Assembly (NCBI GenBank): GCA_029203105.1
Contig: CP119318.1
Location: 2,370,501-2,434,500 of the forward strand
Origin: Candidatus Kaistia colombiensis
Lineage (GTDB): Bacteria; Pseudomonadota; Alphaproteobacteria; Rhizobiales; Kaistiaceae
DNA length: 64,000 nt
Direction of reading: 5' to 3'
The notes beneath the pieces were generated by a model. The model did not search any database and was not told where the DNA came from. It saw only the letters and a list, made by a program, of their open reading frames with translations. Of the stretch, positions 21,201-29,975 are shown piece after piece (positions within the stretch are counted from its first letter, which is position 1; every line of letters begins with the position of its first letter). Position numbers and translations under genes: made by a program.

Positions 21201-21550
21201 ACGACGCGATCCGCAATGCCTGCCTGATCCGGCTCCGGCCGGTGCTGATGACGATGATCGCGACGGTGCTGGGCGGCCTGCCGCTGATCCTGACCGGCGG
21301 CGCCGGCTCGGAGGCGCGCGCGGCGCTCGGCTGGATCATGGTCGGCGGTCTCGGCGTCTCGGCGCTGGCGACGCTGTTCCTGACGCCCGTCTCGTTCCTG
21401 CTGCTGGCCCGCTTCTCCAAGCCGCGCATCGCCGAGGAGCACCGTTTGGCGACTGAACTCGCCGAGGTCGAGGCAAGCGAAGCGCGCCGGCGCGAGAGCA
21501 AGACGGCGGAGGCGCCGCATCCGCATTCCCTGTCGATCGCCGCGGAATAG
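18284..21550 (+). CDS. RND efflux transporter permease (HAE1/AcrB-like)
   Basis: 1088 aa from GTG 18284, which has GGGGAG upstream and follows the adaptor stop by 2 bp. It is a typical proton-driven RND pump: TM1 'VLAIVANLLIIIAGLAAYRG', a first periplasmic loop beginning 'VEIRELPNIDQPVVTITTTY', and the TM4 proton-relay segment 'LALVLATGMVVDDAIVVLEN' with the paired Asp residues. The second half repeats the fold, with 'GLVMLVGLMAKNGILIVEFA' in TM10. It exports drugs, dyes or similar compounds with its adaptor. No outer-membrane factor gene is next to it, so it probably borrows one. Confidence 0.9.
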   Translation: MRTDAPDTSLEPADPDAPGAGMTHDPMPRDGAVPGGISALSVRRPVLAIVANLLIIIAGLAAYRGVEIRELPNIDQPVVTITTTYTGATPDTMDKEITSVIEKAAAGVTGWTDIQSQSTSGRSRVTVQFSDSVDINVAANDLRDAVGNAQRNLPDDADPPTIAKADTNGDAIMRLAVTSPTLKIEDLTKLVNDVIVDRLKAVDGVADVQINGDRSPNISIYIDPMRLASFGLTVADLKTALATVALDVPAGNLKDTNRNMFVRADASVKSADDVKAIRIQGDTRVGDVADVVFGPSAKSSSVQVNGRVGVGLGIVRQASSNTLEISASVRKAVTELASTLPKDVSVRVTSDDADFIAGSFEEVERSLMLAIVIVIGVIYLFLGSLRSTLIPAVTVPVSLLGTIAAMYLMGFSLNILTLLALVLATGMVVDDAIVVLENITRRRAEGMGARAAAVLGAKQVFFAVISTTATLVAVFVPISFFKGTAGRLFSEFGFVLAFAVTLSGFVALTLAPMMASRLLDKGGHGHGAGGNFLQRGLNAIGNAGHRLYEGVLDFCLKAPAVVILVSVIFAGGAVLAFEMLPQQLTPQEDRGAVMIAMNTPQGSTVDYTQGQMALVMRAVDPLLKSGEATNVFSVAGNFGSPSNGFMMITLAPWGERTRSQAQIAAEINQKIRSIPGAVVNLRQPNSLGIRGGGQGLTFAVTGVEYDGISKAAQQLIGTLGANPAFSNVQLNYDLNQPQLSVDIDRDRAADLGVSVADIGTIVSTLLAGADMGNFYVGDDKIDITALAPDGMIVTPSDLMNVQVRTAGGTMVPLSSVISVSEGATSPTLARQSLRRAVPITATLSPGVDLGSAMQILNEEAARQLPAGMSIVLTGEAATLNETSSGILQTFLFAVVIILLVMAAQFESFVSAVILFTTVPFGVAAGIYAILLSGGSLNIYTQIGLVMLVGLMAKNGILIVEFANQLRDEGQSVYDAIRNACLIRLRPVLMTMIATVLGGLPLILTGGAGSEARAALGWIMVGGLGVSALATLFLTPVSFLLLARFSKPRIAEEHRLATELAEVEASEARRRESKTAEAPHPHSLSIAAE

Positions 21551-21703
21551 GGAAAAATTCTCGTGGCTTTGCTCCAACCCGACGATCCTCGCCTCAAGGC
21601 TGCCACTCCGGTAGCTATACGCTATCGTCTGATCCTTGGCGGGAAAGCCGGCGAAAATGCCGGCGGGGACGATTTGAAAGGTCGGGCGCAGGCATTGGCG
21701 GGT

Positions 21704-22297
21704 ATGGACGATCCGGGTGACGACGAGGCGATCCGCGCCGACCATGCGCTCATGCGGGCGGTGGCCGACGGCCAGGAGGGGGCGTTTGCGCGCCTGATCC
21801 AGGCCGAGGCGCCGAAGCTGACCCGGTTCGTCGTTTCCGTGCTCTCCGATCTGGCGGAGGCCGAGGAGGTCGTGCAGGAGGCGCTGCTGCGGCTCTGGAA
21901 GCAGGCGGCGACCTGGGAGCCGAATGCCCGGATCGGCACCTTCCTGCACCACGTCGCCTACCGCATCGCCATCGACCGGCTGCGCCGCCGTCGGCCGCAT
22001 GTCGACATTGACGGCTTCGACGACATTCTCGAGGACGAGGGGCCGTCGCCGGAGCATCACCTGGCGCGCATGGACGACGGCCGCATCGTGCAGGCGGCAC
22101 TCGACAAGCTGTCGGAAAGACAGCGGACCGTCATCGTGCTGGCCCACTTCCAGGAGCTGGGGCAGGCGGAGGCGGCGGATATCATGGGGATTGGCGAGCA
22201 CGCCTATGAATCGCTCCTCGCCCGTGCCAGGCGCCGGCTTCGAAGCCTGCTCGGTGGCAGGGACGCGGACGATCGACAGGAAGGAAGGCGATCATGA
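21704..22297 (+). CDS. ECF-type RNA polymerase sigma factor
   Basis: 197 aa from ATG 21704. An upstream GTG at 21563 would add 47 residues of poor composition, so I prefer the shorter form. Region 2 is seen in 'FVVSVLSDLAEAEEVVQEAL' and 'TFLHHVAYRIAIDRLRRRR'; region 4 in 'LSERQRTVIVLAHFQELG' and 'AYESLLARARRRLRSLL'. It directs RNA polymerase to stress promoters. Its stop overlaps the start of the next gene (ATGA), which encodes the probable anti-sigma, so activity is likely controlled by protein binding. Confidence 0.85.
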   Translation: MDDPGDDEAIRADHALMRAVADGQEGAFARLIQAEAPKLTRFVVSVLSDLAEAEEVVQEALLRLWKQAATWEPNARIGTFLHHVAYRIAIDRLRRRRPHVDIDGFDDILEDEGPSPEHHLARMDDGRIVQAALDKLSERQRTVIVLAHFQELGQAEAADIMGIGEHAYESLLARARRRLRSLLGGRDADDRQEGRRS

Positions 22298-22752
22298 GCA
22301 AGGCATCGGGAGAGGGGCGTTTCGAACTGGCGAATGGTCCCGCCAACCTGCATGACGCCATCGATCGCTGGGGCCCCGATCTCAATCTGTGGCCCGACCT
22401 GATGCTCGTTCGGCGCGCCCGCGAGGCGCTGCTGGCGGACCGCGATTTTCGCCAGTATCGCGACCGGACGGTGGCGGAGGCCGAACGGCTCCGGCGCGCT
22501 GCGCAGCTGGTCGACAAGCGGATCGCCGAAAGCGGCTCGGTCGAGCGGATCACCCGGAAGCTGCTGGAAGCGACGGGATCCAGGGTGATCCACTGGCGGC
22601 GCCGGATCGCGGCACTCGCCGCCGTCATGGTGGTTTCGGCGGCGCTTGGCAGTGTGCTGGCGGATCTGATCCCGGCCGAATCCGATCAGCCGCGGATCGA
22701 CGTCGTGCAATTGGATACGCTGGTCTTCGGGCCGTCAGAGGCAGATTTTTGA
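22294..22752 (+). CDS. Probable anti-sigma factor (single membrane helix)
   Basis: 152 aa, starting in a 4-bp overlap with the ECF sigma gene. The cytoplasmic N-terminal part of about 105 residues is charged and helical ('LHDAIDRWGPDLNLWPDLML', 'RQYRDRTVAEAERLRRAAQL'). One membrane helix follows ('IAALAAVMVVSAALGSVLA') and then a short periplasmic tail. Position after an ECF sigma gene and this topology are the hallmarks of an anti-sigma factor, but no ZAS zinc motif is visible. Translational coupling supports a role as partner of the sigma factor. Confidence 0.6.
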   Translation: MSKASGEGRFELANGPANLHDAIDRWGPDLNLWPDLMLVRRAREALLADRDFRQYRDRTVAEAERLRRAAQLVDKRIAESGSVERITRKLLEATGSRVIHWRRRIAALAAVMVVSAALGSVLADLIPAESDQPRIDVVQLDTLVFGPSEADF

Positions 22753-23207
22753 TGGCTTTCAAAGTGGAATCTCGCACCCGGCGCGCGCTGCTGTGGGGCC
22801 TTCTGGTCGCGTCGCTCGGCGTGAACGCCTTCTTCGTCGGCGCGACCGTGACGGACTTCATTCGCTTCCGCCACGGGGCCGAGGACAAGAGCCCGCGCAT
22901 CATCCGCACCGAATTGCGCTGGCTCAAGGATCGGCTGTCGCCCGATGCGGTGAACAGCATCGAGGCGCAGCTCGACGGCCTGAAGCCCGACATCGTTGCC
23001 CGGCTCGACCGGCTGAAGACCCTGCGGGACGAACTGAACGCGCTCGTCGCCGCCCCCATGCCTGACAAGGCGGCGATCGACGCGCATCTGCGTAGCATCC
23101 GGCTCGAGGTCGGCGCGATGCAGGAGCAGATCCAGTCCCGCACCTTCGAGGCGTTGCTGAACCTGCCGCCGGAACAACGCGCCGCGCTGGCGAAGCCGTC
23201 GGATTAG
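22752..23207 (+). CDS. Periplasmic heavy-metal-sensor-like protein (Metal_resist/CnrX type)
   Basis: 151 aa, with start and stop overlapping as TGATG with the gene before it. One N-terminal membrane helix (ALLWGLLVASLGVNAFFVGA) is followed by a long-helical domain: 'LSPDAVNSIEAQLDGLKPDI', 'MQEQIQSRTFEALLNLPPEQ'. The closing 'LPPEQRAAL' is typical of the heavy-metal-sensor/Spy-CpxP-like family. In CnrX-type systems such a protein senses metal or envelope stress and relays to the anti-sigma factor. Its TAG stop codon is the first three bases of a dispersed repeat. Confidence 0.7.
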   Translation: MAFKVESRTRRALLWGLLVASLGVNAFFVGATVTDFIRFRHGAEDKSPRIIRTELRWLKDRLSPDAVNSIEAQLDGLKPDIVARLDRLKTLRDELNALVAAPMPDKAAIDAHLRSIRLEVGAMQEQIQSRTFEALLNLPPEQRAALAKPSD

Positions 23208-23307
23208 AGCGTTTTCGAGCGAAGTGGACTCCGGTTCGCGTGAAGAAACGCGACCAATCAAAGAGTTGGCGGAATTCGCCGTTTCGGTGAAACGGTGAAT
23301 TGCTCTA
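23205..23307. repeat. Dispersed Hyphomicrobiales repeat (TAGAGC...GCTCTA, 103 bp)
   Basis: Starts TAGAGCGTTTTCGAGCGAAG, contains GGTTCGCGTGAAGAAACGCG and a GTTTCGGTGAAAC hairpin, and ends TTGCTCTA. The terminal TAGAGC/GCTCTA are inverted. I recall this as an abundant intergenic element in rhizobial-order genomes. It overlaps the stop codon of the upstream gene, so it inserted at, or replaced, the gene end. Confidence 0.75.
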
Positions 23308-23320
23308 GGGGCGCGCTTAC

Positions 23321-23449
23321 CTTCACCTCTCCCTGAGGGAGAGGTCGGAGCGAAGCTCCGGGAGAGGGTTTAGGGAACTATCCAGAGAGGCCGTAAACCC
23401 TCACCCGCCGCACTGCGTGCGTCGACCTCTCCCTCAGGGAGAGGTGAAG
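23321..23449. repeat. Large inverted repeat with 27-bp perfect arms
   Basis: The arms at 23321-23347 and 23423-23449 are exact reverse complements over 27 bp (cttcacctctccctgaggga plus 7 more). Each arm is itself palindromic (CCTCTCCCTgAGGGAGAGG). Inner segments also pair (GGGTTTA with TAAACCC). This is a composite REP/BIME-like element between the convergent sigma-factor operon and sugar operon. The same CTCTCCC core occurs at 10588-10608. Confidence 0.75.
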
Positions 23450-23473
23450 AAAAGTCATCCCTCTGCAAACGAA

Positions 23474-23497
23474 AACGGGGCCGCGAGCGGCCCCGTT
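23474..23497 (-). terminator. Terminator of the CUT1 sugar operon
   Basis: Stem AACGGGGCCG/CGGCCCCGTT, 10 bp with a 4-nt loop. On the minus strand it is followed by GTTTTCGTTT. It lies 20 bp past the stop codon of the last operon gene (oxidoreductase). Confidence 0.75.
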
Positions 23498-23516
23498 CGG
23501 GTTGATGGAAACCGGG

Positions 23517-24656
23517 CTAGCGCGCAGCCGTCAGTCTTTCCGCGTCGGCGGCCGTCAGCGGGGCGGGGCGCTCCGTCGTGGTCGAGAGCGTGATCACATT
23601 TTCCTGCGCCGCCGCGTCGAGGATCGAGACCATCGCGTCGAGCGCGTGCAGGGCGACGCGGCCCGAACAGCGCGGCTCGCGGCCATGGTCGGCAGCGTCC
23701 AGAAGATCGGCGACGCCGAGCATGCGGTAGTTCGCATGCTTGCCGTCCTGCCAGTTGGACTTGCCAAACGGCGCGCCCGAGGTGTCGACCTCGATATAGT
23801 CGCCGTTCTGCTCCGAATAGCGCACGCTGCCGCCGAAGAAGTTCGGATCGGGCACCAGCATCGTGCCTTCCGAGCCATAGAGCTCGATCGGGTTGACGTG
23901 GCCATGCTTCCAGACGTCCCAGCTGGCCGAGAGCGTCACCTGCGCGCCGGAGAGGAAGTGCAGGATGGCGTTGATCGTCGTCGGCGTGCCGACGGGCACG
24001 GTCTTGCCCTTGAGCGGGCCCTCGGCCGTGACCAGGCGTTCGTCGAAGCCCTTGGTCGCGACGGCCGTCACGGTGCGGATCGGGCCGAGCAGGTTGACGA
24101 GGGCGGCGATGTAATAAGGGCCGAGATCGAGGATCGGGCCGCCGCCGGGCTGGAAAAAGAAGCCCGGATTGGGATGCCACATCTCCATGCCGCGGCTCAT
24201 CACATGCATGGTGCCGGCGATGACGCGGCCGATCTTGCCTTCGTCGAGCAGCTTGCGCGCCGTCTGGCCCGCGCCGCCGAGGAAGGTGTCCGGCGCGCTG
24301 CCGAGCTTGAGGCCCTTTGCATCCGCGAGCGCTACCAGCTTCTTGCCGTCCTCGACGGAGAGCGCGAACGGCTTTTCCGAATAGGCGTGCTTGCCGGCCG
24401 ACAGGATGGCATTCGAGACTTCATAGTGCGCCGCCGGGATGGTCAGGTTGATGACCGTGTCGATCTCCGGATCCTTCAGGAGCTCGTCGACGGTCAGCGC
24501 GCGCACGCCGAACTGGCCGGCGCGCGCCTTGGCCGCCTCGGCCGAGAGGTCGGCAACCGCGACGATCTTCGTGCCCGGGAAGAGCGGCGCGAGCTTCAGA
24601 TAGGCTTCCGAGATATTGCCGGCGCCGATCAGGCCGATCTGGTGAACCTTGGACAT
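23517..24656 (-). CDS. Gfo/Idh/MocA-family oxidoreductase
   Basis: 379 aa. The N-terminal Rossmann fold with 'IGLIGAGNISEAY' binds NAD(P). The family motif 'SEKPFALS' carries the catalytic-region Lys, and the C-terminal alpha/beta substrate domain holds 'GGGPILDLGPYYIAALVNLL' with a conserved Asp. It would oxidise or reduce a sugar or sugar derivative in the cytoplasm. It is the last gene of the operon with a sugar importer and a TIM-barrel isomerase, a common pairing in breakdown of unusual sugars or inositol-like compounds. The specific substrate cannot be read from sequence. Confidence 0.85.
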   Translation of the reverse strand: MSKVHQIGLIGAGNISEAYLKLAPLFPGTKIVAVADLSAEAAKARAGQFGVRALTVDELLKDPEIDTVINLTIPAAHYEVSNAILSAGKHAYSEKPFALSVEDGKKLVALADAKGLKLGSAPDTFLGGAGQTARKLLDEGKIGRVIAGTMHVMSRGMEMWHPNPGFFFQPGGGPILDLGPYYIAALVNLLGPIRTVTAVATKGFDERLVTAEGPLKGKTVPVGTPTTINAILHFLSGAQVTLSASWDVWKHGHVNPIELYGSEGTMLVPDPNFFGGSVRYSEQNGDYIEVDTSGAPFGKSNWQDGKHANYRMLGVADLLDAADHGREPRCSGRVALHALDAMVSILDAAAQENVITLSTTTERPAPLTAADAERLTAAR

Positions 24657-24670
24657 GTCGAGGGAGCCTT

Positions 24671-25426
24671 TCAGGAAACCAGCGCCTTGATGGCCGCGAA
24701 GGAACGCTCGGCGAAGCGCTTCCAGTCGGCCGGATTGTCGTGCTCGGCGACAAGGATATTGGCCTTCTTCGCCTTCTCGATGTGCGGCCAGAGCACCTTC
24801 CAGTCGATCGTGCCATGGCCGACATCGGCCCAGCCATCTTCCTCGGTGGTGCCGGCGGGGGCGATGTCCTTGATGTGGAAGGCGATCGTGCTGTCGGCGA
24901 GGCGGTCGATCTCGGCGGCGGCATCCTTGCCGGCGCGCGCGACCCAGCCGATGTCGAGCTCGGAGACGACGCCGTTGCCGATCAGGTGGTCGATCGGGCG
25001 CGAGCCGTCGGCGAGCGTGACATATTCGAAGTCGTGGTTGTGGTAGCCGAGGCCGAGGCCGGCGGCCTTCGCCTTCTCGGCGGCGCCGGCGAAGCTCTCA
25101 TGCAGCTTCTTCCAGCCGTCGACATCGGTCGGGCGCTGTTCGGCGACGAGATAGGGAATGACGATCGTCTCAGCGCCGATGGTCTTGGCGATGTCGATGA
25201 AGCGGCTGGTGTCGCTGACAACGCCGTCGAGCGGCGCGTGGAAGGTGGGGGTCACGAGGCCGACAGCGTCGACCTTGCTGCGGTAGCCTGCGGCATCATC
25301 GCCATAGAGCGGATAGTAGGGCTCGACCGCGTCGTAGCCGATCTTGGCCAGCCCCTCGAGGACGGTCTCGAGCGGCGGGAAATTGCGGGCGGAATAGAGC
25401 TGAAACGAGATCTTGTGCTTCGACAT
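24671..25426 (-). CDS. Sugar phosphate isomerase/epimerase (xylose-isomerase-like TIM barrel)
   Basis: 251 aa, the usual length of the AP_endonuc_2/IolE-like family. Visible are 'KISFQLYSARNFPPL', the metal-site region 'GLGYHNHDFEYVTL', 'VVSELDIGWVARAG' with its acidic ligand, and 'FHIKDIAPAGTTEEDGWADV', also rich in ligand residues. A divalent metal would support ketose-aldose type isomerisation or epimerisation in the cytoplasm. It lies 14 bp upstream of the oxidoreductase gene, so the two probably act one after the other on the imported sugar. Confidence 0.82.
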   Translation of the reverse strand: MSKHKISFQLYSARNFPPLETVLEGLAKIGYDAVEPYYPLYGDDAAGYRSKVDAVGLVTPTFHAPLDGVVSDTSRFIDIAKTIGAETIVIPYLVAEQRPTDVDGWKKLHESFAGAAEKAKAAGLGLGYHNHDFEYVTLADGSRPIDHLIGNGVVSELDIGWVARAGKDAAAEIDRLADSTIAFHIKDIAPAGTTEEDGWADVGHGTIDWKVLWPHIEKAKKANILVAEHDNPADWKRFAERSFAAIKALVS

Positions 25427-25626
25427 GAGATGTCTTTCTTGAATCCGTTCGTAGGAAGAGTGCCGTGAACCGCAGGCGGTAGAGAGGGGAGGCGAGGGCC
25501 TCCGCCGGATGGCTTGGAGGTCCGCGTGTTGTCGTCGTGCTGGAGCGTGTCATCCTTTCACGGAAACGATGAACCGATCCAATTCTTTCTCGGATCGCGT
25601 TTTCGGCGCGATCCGGCATTGGCGCG

Positions 25627-26715
<1,089 letters not shown>

Positions 26716-26718
26716 GGA

Positions 26719-27621
26719 TCACCCCTTCACGGCGCCGGAAGCGATGCCGCGAACGAACCAGCGTCCGGACACGAAATAGACGAAGAGCGGAACGAGCGCG
26801 GTCAGAATGGTCGCGGCCATGTTCACGTTGTACTCCTTCTCGCCGAAGCTCGAATTGACGACGTTGTTCAGCTGCACGGTCATGGGGAAGTTCTCGCGAC
26901 CGGCGAAGATCAGGCCGAACAGGAAGTCGTTCCAGATGCCGGTGATCTGCAGGATCGCGGCTACGACGATGATCGGCGTCGAGAGCGGCAGCATCAGTCG
27001 GAGGAAGATCGCCCAGAAGCCGCCGCCGTCGACGCGCGCCGCCTTGAACAGGTCGATCGGGATGCCGGCATAGAAATTGCGGAACAGCAGCGTCATCAGC
27101 GGCAGGCCGAAGATCGTATGCACGAACACGACGCCGGGGATCGAATTGTAGAGCGACACCATCGAGAGGATGCGGACGAGCGGATAGAGGAACACCTGGT
27201 AGGGAATGAAGGCGCCGAGCAGCAGCACGCCGAACAGGACGTTGGCGCCCTTGGGCCGCCAGAAGGAGAGGGCGTAGCCCGTCACCGAGCCGACGGCGAT
27301 CGAGAGCAGAACGCTCGGCACCAGGATCTTGACCGAATTCAGCATGCCGACATGAATGCCGTTGCAGTTGAGGCCGGTGCAGGCCTGCGACCACGCCTTG
27401 ATCCAGGCGTCGAAGCTCGGCGATCCGGGCAGCGCGAACAGGTTGCCGAGCCGGATCTCGTCCATCGGCTTCAGCGACGTGACGATCATGACGTAGAGCG
27501 GGATCAGGAAGAACAGCGCCGAGATGATCAGGAAGGCGTAGACGCCGTAGCGGCCGGGGCCGATGCGCTTCGGGCGCGGGCCCGAGGGCTCGACAGGCGC
27601 GGATGCGGTGAGCGAAGCCAT
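26719..27621 (-). CDS. CUT1 sugar ABC transporter permease (MalG-like)
   Basis: 300 aa with six predicted membrane helices, beginning 'YGVYAFLIISALFFLIPLYV'. The cytoplasmic EAA loop is 'LFKAARVDGGGFWAIFLRLM', which docks on the ATPase. An unusual periplasmic insert has two Cys (ACTGLNCNG), possibly disulphide-bonded. It is one base away from the other permease gene. With that partner it forms the membrane channel for a carbohydrate; substrate not determined. Confidence 0.88.
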   Translation of the reverse strand: MASLTASAPVEPSGPRPKRIGPGRYGVYAFLIISALFFLIPLYVMIVTSLKPMDEIRLGNLFALPGSPSFDAWIKAWSQACTGLNCNGIHVGMLNSVKILVPSVLLSIAVGSVTGYALSFWRPKGANVLFGVLLLGAFIPYQVFLYPLVRILSMVSLYNSIPGVVFVHTIFGLPLMTLLFRNFYAGIPIDLFKAARVDGGGFWAIFLRLMLPLSTPIIVVAAILQITGIWNDFLFGLIFAGRENFPMTVQLNNVVNSSFGEKEYNVNMAATILTALVPLFVYFVSGRWFVRGIASGAVKG

Positions 27622-27622
27622 G

Positions 27623-28507
27623 TCAGTGCGCGCTCCTCGGCTGGCGGAAATACTGCACGTAGAGCCAGGGCGCCAGGACGCAGAGGACTGTGATCATCAT
27701 GACGGTCGAGGCGGCGGTGGCGAGGCCCAGATTCTGGCGCTGGAACAGATATTCGATGACGAACTTGGCCGGCACTTCGGTCGAGATGCCGGGGCCGCCA
27801 TTGGTCAGCGCCACGACGAGGTCGTAGACCTTCACCACGGCGGTGGCGAGCAGCACGGTCGCGGTCGCGAACATCGGCGCCAGGATCGGGATGACGATGT
27901 GGACATAGACGCGCCAGGTCGGAATGCCGTCGACCTTGGCCGCCTTCCAGAGTTCGCTATCGACGCCGCGCAGGCCGGCCAGCAGGATCGCCATGACGAG
28001 ACCGGAAGCCTGCCACATGCCGGCGAGGGCGATGACATAGATCGCCCGGTCGCCGCGCGACAGCCAGTCGAAGGTGAAGCTTTCCCAGCCCCAGTTGCGC
28101 ACGGTCTGCTGGATGCCGAGCGTCGGGTTCAGTGTCCACTGCCAGACCAGGCCGGTCACGATGAACGACAGGGCGTAGGGGTAGAGGAAAATCGTGCGGA
28201 ACATGCTCTCGGCGCGGATCCGCTGGTCGAGGAACACCGCCAGCAGGAAGCCCAGCACCAGGCAGCCGATGATGAAGATCACGCCGAAGATGGCGAGGTT
28301 CTGGACGGAGATGATCCAGCGCTCGGAGCCGAACAGCCGCGTATACTGCGAGAAGCCGACATAGTTGGAGACCGGGAAGACCTTCGAGCTCGTGAACGAG
28401 ATCTGGATCGTCCAGAGGATGGTTCCGATATAGGCGAAGATCACGATCAGCCAGGCGGGCGCGAGCGCCACCTGGGCCATCCAGAAGCGAAAGAAACGAG
28501 GTTTCAC
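27623..28507 (-). CDS. CUT1 sugar ABC transporter permease (MalF-like)
   Basis: 294 aa when started at GTG 28505-28507 (VKPRFFRFWM), which has GGAGT 8 nt upstream. A GTG 45 bp further up would add a poorly composed leader and has a weak site. Six membrane helices are expected. The EAA loop 'LWKAAKVDGIPTWRVYVHIV' contacts the ATPase, and 'LTNGGPGISTEVPAKFVIEY' is typical of the family. It is the first permease after the binding-protein gene, separated from it by a strong hairpin that should lower its expression relative to the binding protein. Confidence 0.87.
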   Translation of the reverse strand: MKPRFFRFWMAQVALAPAWLIVIFAYIGTILWTIQISFTSSKVFPVSNYVGFSQYTRLFGSERWIISVQNLAIFGVIFIIGCLVLGFLLAVFLDQRIRAESMFRTIFLYPYALSFIVTGLVWQWTLNPTLGIQQTVRNWGWESFTFDWLSRGDRAIYVIALAGMWQASGLVMAILLAGLRGVDSELWKAAKVDGIPTWRVYVHIVIPILAPMFATATVLLATAVVKVYDLVVALTNGGPGISTEVPAKFVIEYLFQRQNLGLATAASTVMMITVLCVLAPWLYVQYFRQPRSAH

Positions 28508-28584
28508 GTAGCCGCACTCCACATGTGCGTTCGGCGCGGATGCGCCGTTCACCTGGCCGGCCCGAGCGGGGCCGGCCGGCTGCG

Positions 28585-28616
28585 AAAAAAGCCCGGCCGG
28601 AGGAAATCCGGCCGGG
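28585..28616 (-). terminator. Strong hairpin with T-tract between binding-protein and permease genes
   Basis: CCCGGCCGGA/TCCGGCCGGG, 10-bp stem, loop GGAAA. On the minus strand it is followed by six T residues. It begins about 20 bp after the binding-protein stop. It has the full form of an intrinsic terminator inside an operon, so partial read-through is implied. Confidence 0.8.
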
Positions 28617-28634
28617 TTCTCCGTGGTGGAGCCG

Positions 28635-29873
28635 TTAGTTGGACGAGGCGAAGATGTCCGCGATCTTGGCCTGCAGCTCTTCCGGCGTCTGCGACGGGGT
28701 CGTCCAGAACTGGCCGACGACGTCCTGGAGCGAGCCGAGAACGTCCGGCGTCTGCAGGAAGTCGGAACCCGGGACCGAGGCGTTCGGGTCGGCGAGCAGC
28801 TTCAGGCCAGCCTGGGCGCAGGCGTCGAGCTTCGACATGTCGACGTCGCCGCGAACCGGGACGGAACCCTTCTTCGCGTTGAAGGCGACCTGGGTCTCCG
28901 GCGTCAGCATGGTGTGGGCGAGCAGCGCCTGCGCCTTCTGGGCGTCGGCATTGTCGGTCTTCGGGAAGACGAACACGTCGCCGCCGATCCAGTAGACCTG
29001 ATGGCCGATGCCCGGGACGCAGCCGACTTCCTTGCCCGGCGTCATGCCGGCGGCGATCACTTCGCCCTTGGCCCAGTCACCCATGAAGTTGAAACCGGCC
29101 TTGCCGCTGACGACGAGGCCCGTTGCCTGGTTCCACTGGCGGCCCTGCTGGCCTTCGTCGCCATAATTGCGCAGCTTGCCGAAGGTCTCGGTGACCTTCA
29201 GGAATTCCGGCGACTTGATCGCGTCGACGTCGCCGTCCTGGAACACCTTCATGAACAGGTCGCGGCCACCGACGCCGAGGATGACGTCGTTGAACAGCAG
29301 GACCTGCGTCCAGGCATCGCCGGACTGCGCCATCGGGATGACGCCGGCAGCCTTCAGCTTGTCCATGGCGGCGAACAGCTCGTCCCAGGTCTTCGGCGGC
29401 TCAATCTTGTTCGCCTCGAGCAGGGCCGCGTTGTACCAGAGCCAGTTGTTCGAATGGATGTTGACCGGAACGGCGTAGAAATGGCCGTCACGGCTCACGG
29501 CCTTGGTCAGGACCGGTGACAGGAACTTGTCCCAGCCGTCGGCCTTGGCGACGTCGTCGAGATTGCCGAGCAGGCCCTGTGCGACGAGATCTTCGAACTG
29601 CTTGCCGGTGTTGAACTGCATGGCGGTCGGCGGGTTGCCGCCAACGATGCGGTTGATGCCGGCGGCGCGTGCTGCTTCACCACCCGCGATCGCCGCGTCG
29701 ACCCACTCGCCGCCCGCTGCGTTGAACTGGTCGGCGAACACCTTCACGGCAGCGGACTCGCCGCCCGAGGTCCACCAGTGGATGACCTCGGCCTTTTCCG
29801 CCGCGACCGACGGGCCGGCCATCAGGGCCACGACTGCTGCCGCACCGAGCAGCGCCTTGGTGAAATGCTTCAT
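28635..29873 (-). CDS. CUT1 sugar ABC transporter substrate-binding protein
   Basis: 412 aa with a signal peptide (MKHFTKALLGAAAVVALMAG, cleavage after SVAA). The mature protein opens 'EKAEVIHWWTSGGESAAVKV', followed by 'NRIVGGNPPTAMQFNTGKQF' and 'NIHSNNWLWYNAALLEANKI', all typical of the glucose/mannose-type solute-binding proteins of rhizobial bacteria. It captures the sugar in the periplasm and is the first gene of a six-gene operon (binding protein, two permeases, ATPase, isomerase, oxidoreductase), divergent from the LacI regulator. A glucose/mannose-like ligand is only a suggestion from resemblance. Confidence 0.87.
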   Translation of the reverse strand: MKHFTKALLGAAAVVALMAGPSVAAEKAEVIHWWTSGGESAAVKVFADQFNAAGGEWVDAAIAGGEAARAAGINRIVGGNPPTAMQFNTGKQFEDLVAQGLLGNLDDVAKADGWDKFLSPVLTKAVSRDGHFYAVPVNIHSNNWLWYNAALLEANKIEPPKTWDELFAAMDKLKAAGVIPMAQSGDAWTQVLLFNDVILGVGGRDLFMKVFQDGDVDAIKSPEFLKVTETFGKLRNYGDEGQQGRQWNQATGLVVSGKAGFNFMGDWAKGEVIAAGMTPGKEVGCVPGIGHQVYWIGGDVFVFPKTDNADAQKAQALLAHTMLTPETQVAFNAKKGSVPVRGDVDMSKLDACAQAGLKLLADPNASVPGSDFLQTPDVLGSLQDVVGQFWTTPSQTPEELQAKIADIFASSN

Positions 29874-29961
29874 GCTTCCTCCTCCCGGGGTTCAACGCCT
29901 TGCTTGAGGCGCTTGTTCGCGAACGTCCGTCCGATCCACCGGACTTGAACGTCCGAATTCT

Positions 29962-29975
29962 TGTAATCGATTACA
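29962..29975. promoter_or_regulatory. Candidate LacI-family operator in divergent promoter region
   Basis: TGTAATCGATTACA is a perfect 14-bp palindrome with the central CG typical of LacI/PurR-type operators. It lies 89 bp upstream of the binding-protein start and about 200 bp upstream of the divergent lacI-type gene, in an AT-rich patch of an otherwise GC-rich gap. It is the natural target for that regulator. Confidence 0.65.

Noticed and set aside
23205..23449. Repeats considered as a CRISPR array
   Set aside because: Only inverted repeats of two different families, no regular direct repeats with unique spacers and no cas genes in the window.
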